Below are positions 6,005-6,583 of a stretch of DNA of 6,583 nucleotides, piece by piece. Source of the stretch: Bacillota bacterium. Lineage in GTDB: Bacteria > Bacillota > Desulfotomaculia > Desulfotomaculales > Desulfallaceae. The stretch spans positions 1-6,583 of the forward strand of contig WQUS01000098.1 in NCBI GenBank assembly GCA_009781965.1, given 5' to 3'. Under the pieces are notes generated by a model that saw only the letters and a list, made by a program, of their open reading frames with translations, searched no databases and had not been told where the DNA came from. The translations under genes were made by a program, and so were the position numbers. How positions within the stretch are numbered: position 1 is the first letter of the stretch; every line of letters begins with the position of its first letter.

Positions 6005-6022
6005 CAAAAAAATTGTTTTAAT
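5994..6022 (+). promoter_or_regulatory. Promoter of the small peptide gene
   Basis: A perfect TTGACA (5994-5999) and TTTAAT (6017-6022, one mismatch to consensus) are separated by 17 bases. Transcription would start near 6029, giving a leader of about 47 nt. Curved A-tract DNA upstream may help. Confidence 0.7.
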
Positions 6023-6075
6023 TAACTAAAGGACAATAAAATTCAGAATAATGAAATTTAAAAGGGCGGGATATT

Positions 6076-6258
6076 ATGCAAAAAAAACAATGGCAGCAGC
6101 CGAAAATTAAGGAAATTAGCGTTAAGGGTACGGAGATGAATCCATTTCATTTCGGGCGGCATGGCGGCGGCAGTTCTCATGGCTGGAATAATAATCATCA
6201 CGGTGGCGGTGGTTGCCATAATCCTTCTGACCCCGTGGATCCCGGCACAGACTCTTAA
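6076..6258 (+). CDS. Small His/Gly-rich peptide, RiPP-precursor-like
   Basis: The peptide has 60 residues and no recognised family name. Residues 1-20 resemble the leader of Firmicute ribosomally made, modified peptides: Lys/Gln-rich, with W6-x-x-P9-x-I11, then EISV and a Thr19 near the end. WxxPxI/YxxPxL motifs in lasso and related leaders are read by a RiPP recognition element. Residues 21-60 look like a core: 6 His, 10 Gly with GGG (30-32) and GGGG (43-46), three Asn in a row, one Trp (37), a single Cys47, and an acidic tail DPVDPGTDS. With cleavage after E20 the core would lack an Asp/Glu at positions 7-9 and a small first residue, so it is not a normal lasso peptide. The start follows GGGCGGGA, a moderate ribosome binding site. 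A run of eight A's at codons 2-4 could slip. A dedicated promoter and a terminator frame it. No maturation enzyme is in view. Confidence 0.65.
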   Translation: MQKKQWQQPKIKEISVKGTEMNPFHFGRHGGGSSHGWNNNHHGGGGCHNPSDPVDPGTDS

Positions 6259-6320
6259 ACAACAAAAAAAGTTTTACTATTGACCGGCAAATTTTTTACG
6301 CTTTAAATTTTGCACTTCTT

Positions 6321-6350
6321 TAAGTTTTACGTTATTAAGTTTTACGTTAT
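6321..6350. repeat. 15-bp perfect tandem duplication
   Basis: TAAGTTTTACGTTAT occurs twice without interruption (6321-6335 and 6336-6350), followed by TAG. It lies in the AT-rich stretch between the peptide gene and the terminator. A related GTTTTACTATTGA lies at 6271-6283. Confidence 0.9.
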
Positions 6351-6401
6351 TAGAAAGGGCACTGATCATCTATCCGACCGGTATGGTGATTTAAACTGCT
6401 G

Positions 6402-6439
6402 AAAAGCGCGCGTTGAAAGAACTGCCAATGCGCGCTTTT
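6402..6439. terminator. Bidirectional rho-independent terminator
   Basis: AAAAGCGCGC-GTTG (6402-6415) pairs with CAAT-GCGCGCTTTT (6426-6439) over 14 positions with one G-U, around a 10-nt loop. Rightward it is followed by ATTGTTTT. Leftward it ends in TTTT as well. It could end the peptide transcript from the left and the partial gene from the right, whose stop is 33 bases away. Confidence 0.8.
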
Positions 6440-6472
6440 ATTGTTTTGGGCCGGGATGTTACTGTTCACACG

Positions 6473-6583
6473 TTACTGTGGGGCATCGAGCCGGCCCGTA
6501 AAGTTATTAACCGTGCGCTCATACTCTTCGAGAAATCGCTTACGGTTAATAACTTTACGGGCCTGGGCTATGAGTACTAACAA
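6473..6583 (-). CDS. 3' end of a leftward gene of unknown function (cut by window edge)
   Basis: A minus-strand frame enters from the right edge and stays open for 36 codons to TAA at 6475-6473. Its composition is protein-like, with a charged segment (ARKVINRKRFLEEYERTVNN) followed by FTGRLDAPQ. An intrinsic terminator lies 33 bases after the stop, as expected for a real 3' end. I do not recognise the family. Caution is needed because most of this stretch is a long inverted repeat, so the opposite strand is also open (from an ATG at 6456 with no ribosome binding site). Confidence 0.4.
   Translation of the reverse strand: MLVLIAQARKVINRKRFLEEYERTVNNFTGRLDAPQ
6493..6563. repeat. Perfect 22-bp inverted repeat
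   Basis: Bases 6493-6514 (beginning GGCCCGTAAAG) are the exact reverse complement of 6542-6563 (ending CTTTACGGGCC), with a 27-nt spacer. The spacer can extend the structure with GCG/CGC and TCT-TCG-AGA pairings. No T-run follows on either strand. The repeat overlaps the apparent leftward reading frame, so it could be a recent inversion-type duplication, the end of a mobile element or a structured site. Confidence 0.9.

Larger units (their letters stand above)
5704..6075. other. AT-rich, repeat-dense intergenic region between divergent genes
   Basis: No credible gene lies here. From left to right it holds a 15-bp tandem duplication, competing G/C-rich hairpins in the methyltransferase leader, and -10-like elements on both strands. 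These are followed by an 11-bp phased repeat array and then the promoter, operator-like palindrome and ribosome binding site of the small peptide gene. The -10-like elements are leftward TATAAT at 5820-5815 and the palindrome TTATACTATAA at 5836-5846, neither with a clear -35. Confidence 0.65.

Noticed and set aside
6076..6258. Classical lasso peptide precursor
   Set aside because: The leader motif fits, but the core has no Asp/Glu at positions 7-9 after the expected cleavage site and begins with Met.
5822..6382. ACCGGTCGG at 5822-5830 and its reverse complement at 6374-6382 as terminal inverted repeats around the peptide gene
   Set aside because: Nine matching bases, half of them a self-complementary word, are too few, and flanking bases do not match. 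No target duplication is visible.
6456..6583. Plus-strand open frame to the right edge
   Set aside because: There is no ribosome binding site, and it starts just after a terminator. It is open mainly because it mirrors the inverted repeat; the leftward frame has better composition and a terminator after its stop.

Overview
The window looks like chromosomal DNA of a Gram-positive, probably anaerobic Firmicute (Clostridia or Negativicutes grade). This is inferred from gene families and signals: a Bacillus-type CshA RNA helicase, a YpsC-like THUMP methyltransferase, strong GGAGG-type ribosome binding sites, sigma-A promoters close to TTGACA-17-TATAAT, and a tRNA gene with its CCA encoded. Housekeeping genes are moderately GC-rich. 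The toxin-antitoxin cassette and the right-hand intergenic DNA are visibly more AT-rich. No species can be named from sequence alone.

Layout, left to right. (1) The 3' nine-tenths of a cshA-like DEAD-box helicase runs rightward, with its first residues lost at the left edge. (2) Tail-to-tail with it is a leftward 14-TM-type DHA2 drug exporter. Its extra N-terminus is built from a decaying 15-bp minisatellite. (3) The next ~300 bp hold the exporter leader, a leftward terminator-like hairpin and the promoter of tRNA-Ser(GGA). The tRNA is a self-contained unit with promoter, class II tRNA and terminator. (4) A DinJ/YafQ-type toxin-antitoxin operon follows, with a textbook promoter and an inverted-repeat operator between its -35 and -10. 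All toxin catalytic residues are present. (5) On the opposite strand, a leftward unit holds a THUMP/class I rRNA methyltransferase and then a small unrecognised protein. The reading frame of the small protein runs antisense into the toxin gene, so its 3' end was probably replaced when the cassette arrived.

(6) The right-hand 900 bp are the most unusual part. An AT-rich intergenic region carries a 15-bp tandem duplication, competing G/C hairpins and an array of 11-bp A-tract repeats in helical phase. It also carries a strong promoter whose -35 lies in a perfect 15-nt palindrome. This promoter drives a 60-residue His/Gly-rich peptide. Its N-terminus resembles a RiPP leader with a WxxPxI motif, and its C-terminus resembles a core, but it does not fit the lasso-peptide rules. 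A second 15-bp tandem duplication, a bidirectional terminator and a perfect 22-bp inverted repeat complete the region. The inverted repeat lies inside what appears to be the 3' end of a leftward gene. No modification enzyme for the peptide lies in the window, so its assignment as a modified peptide is inference.

The genes do not form one pathway. They are separate units: RNA maintenance (helicase, rRNA methyltransferase, tRNA), drug export, a toxin-antitoxin module and a candidate secreted or modified peptide.
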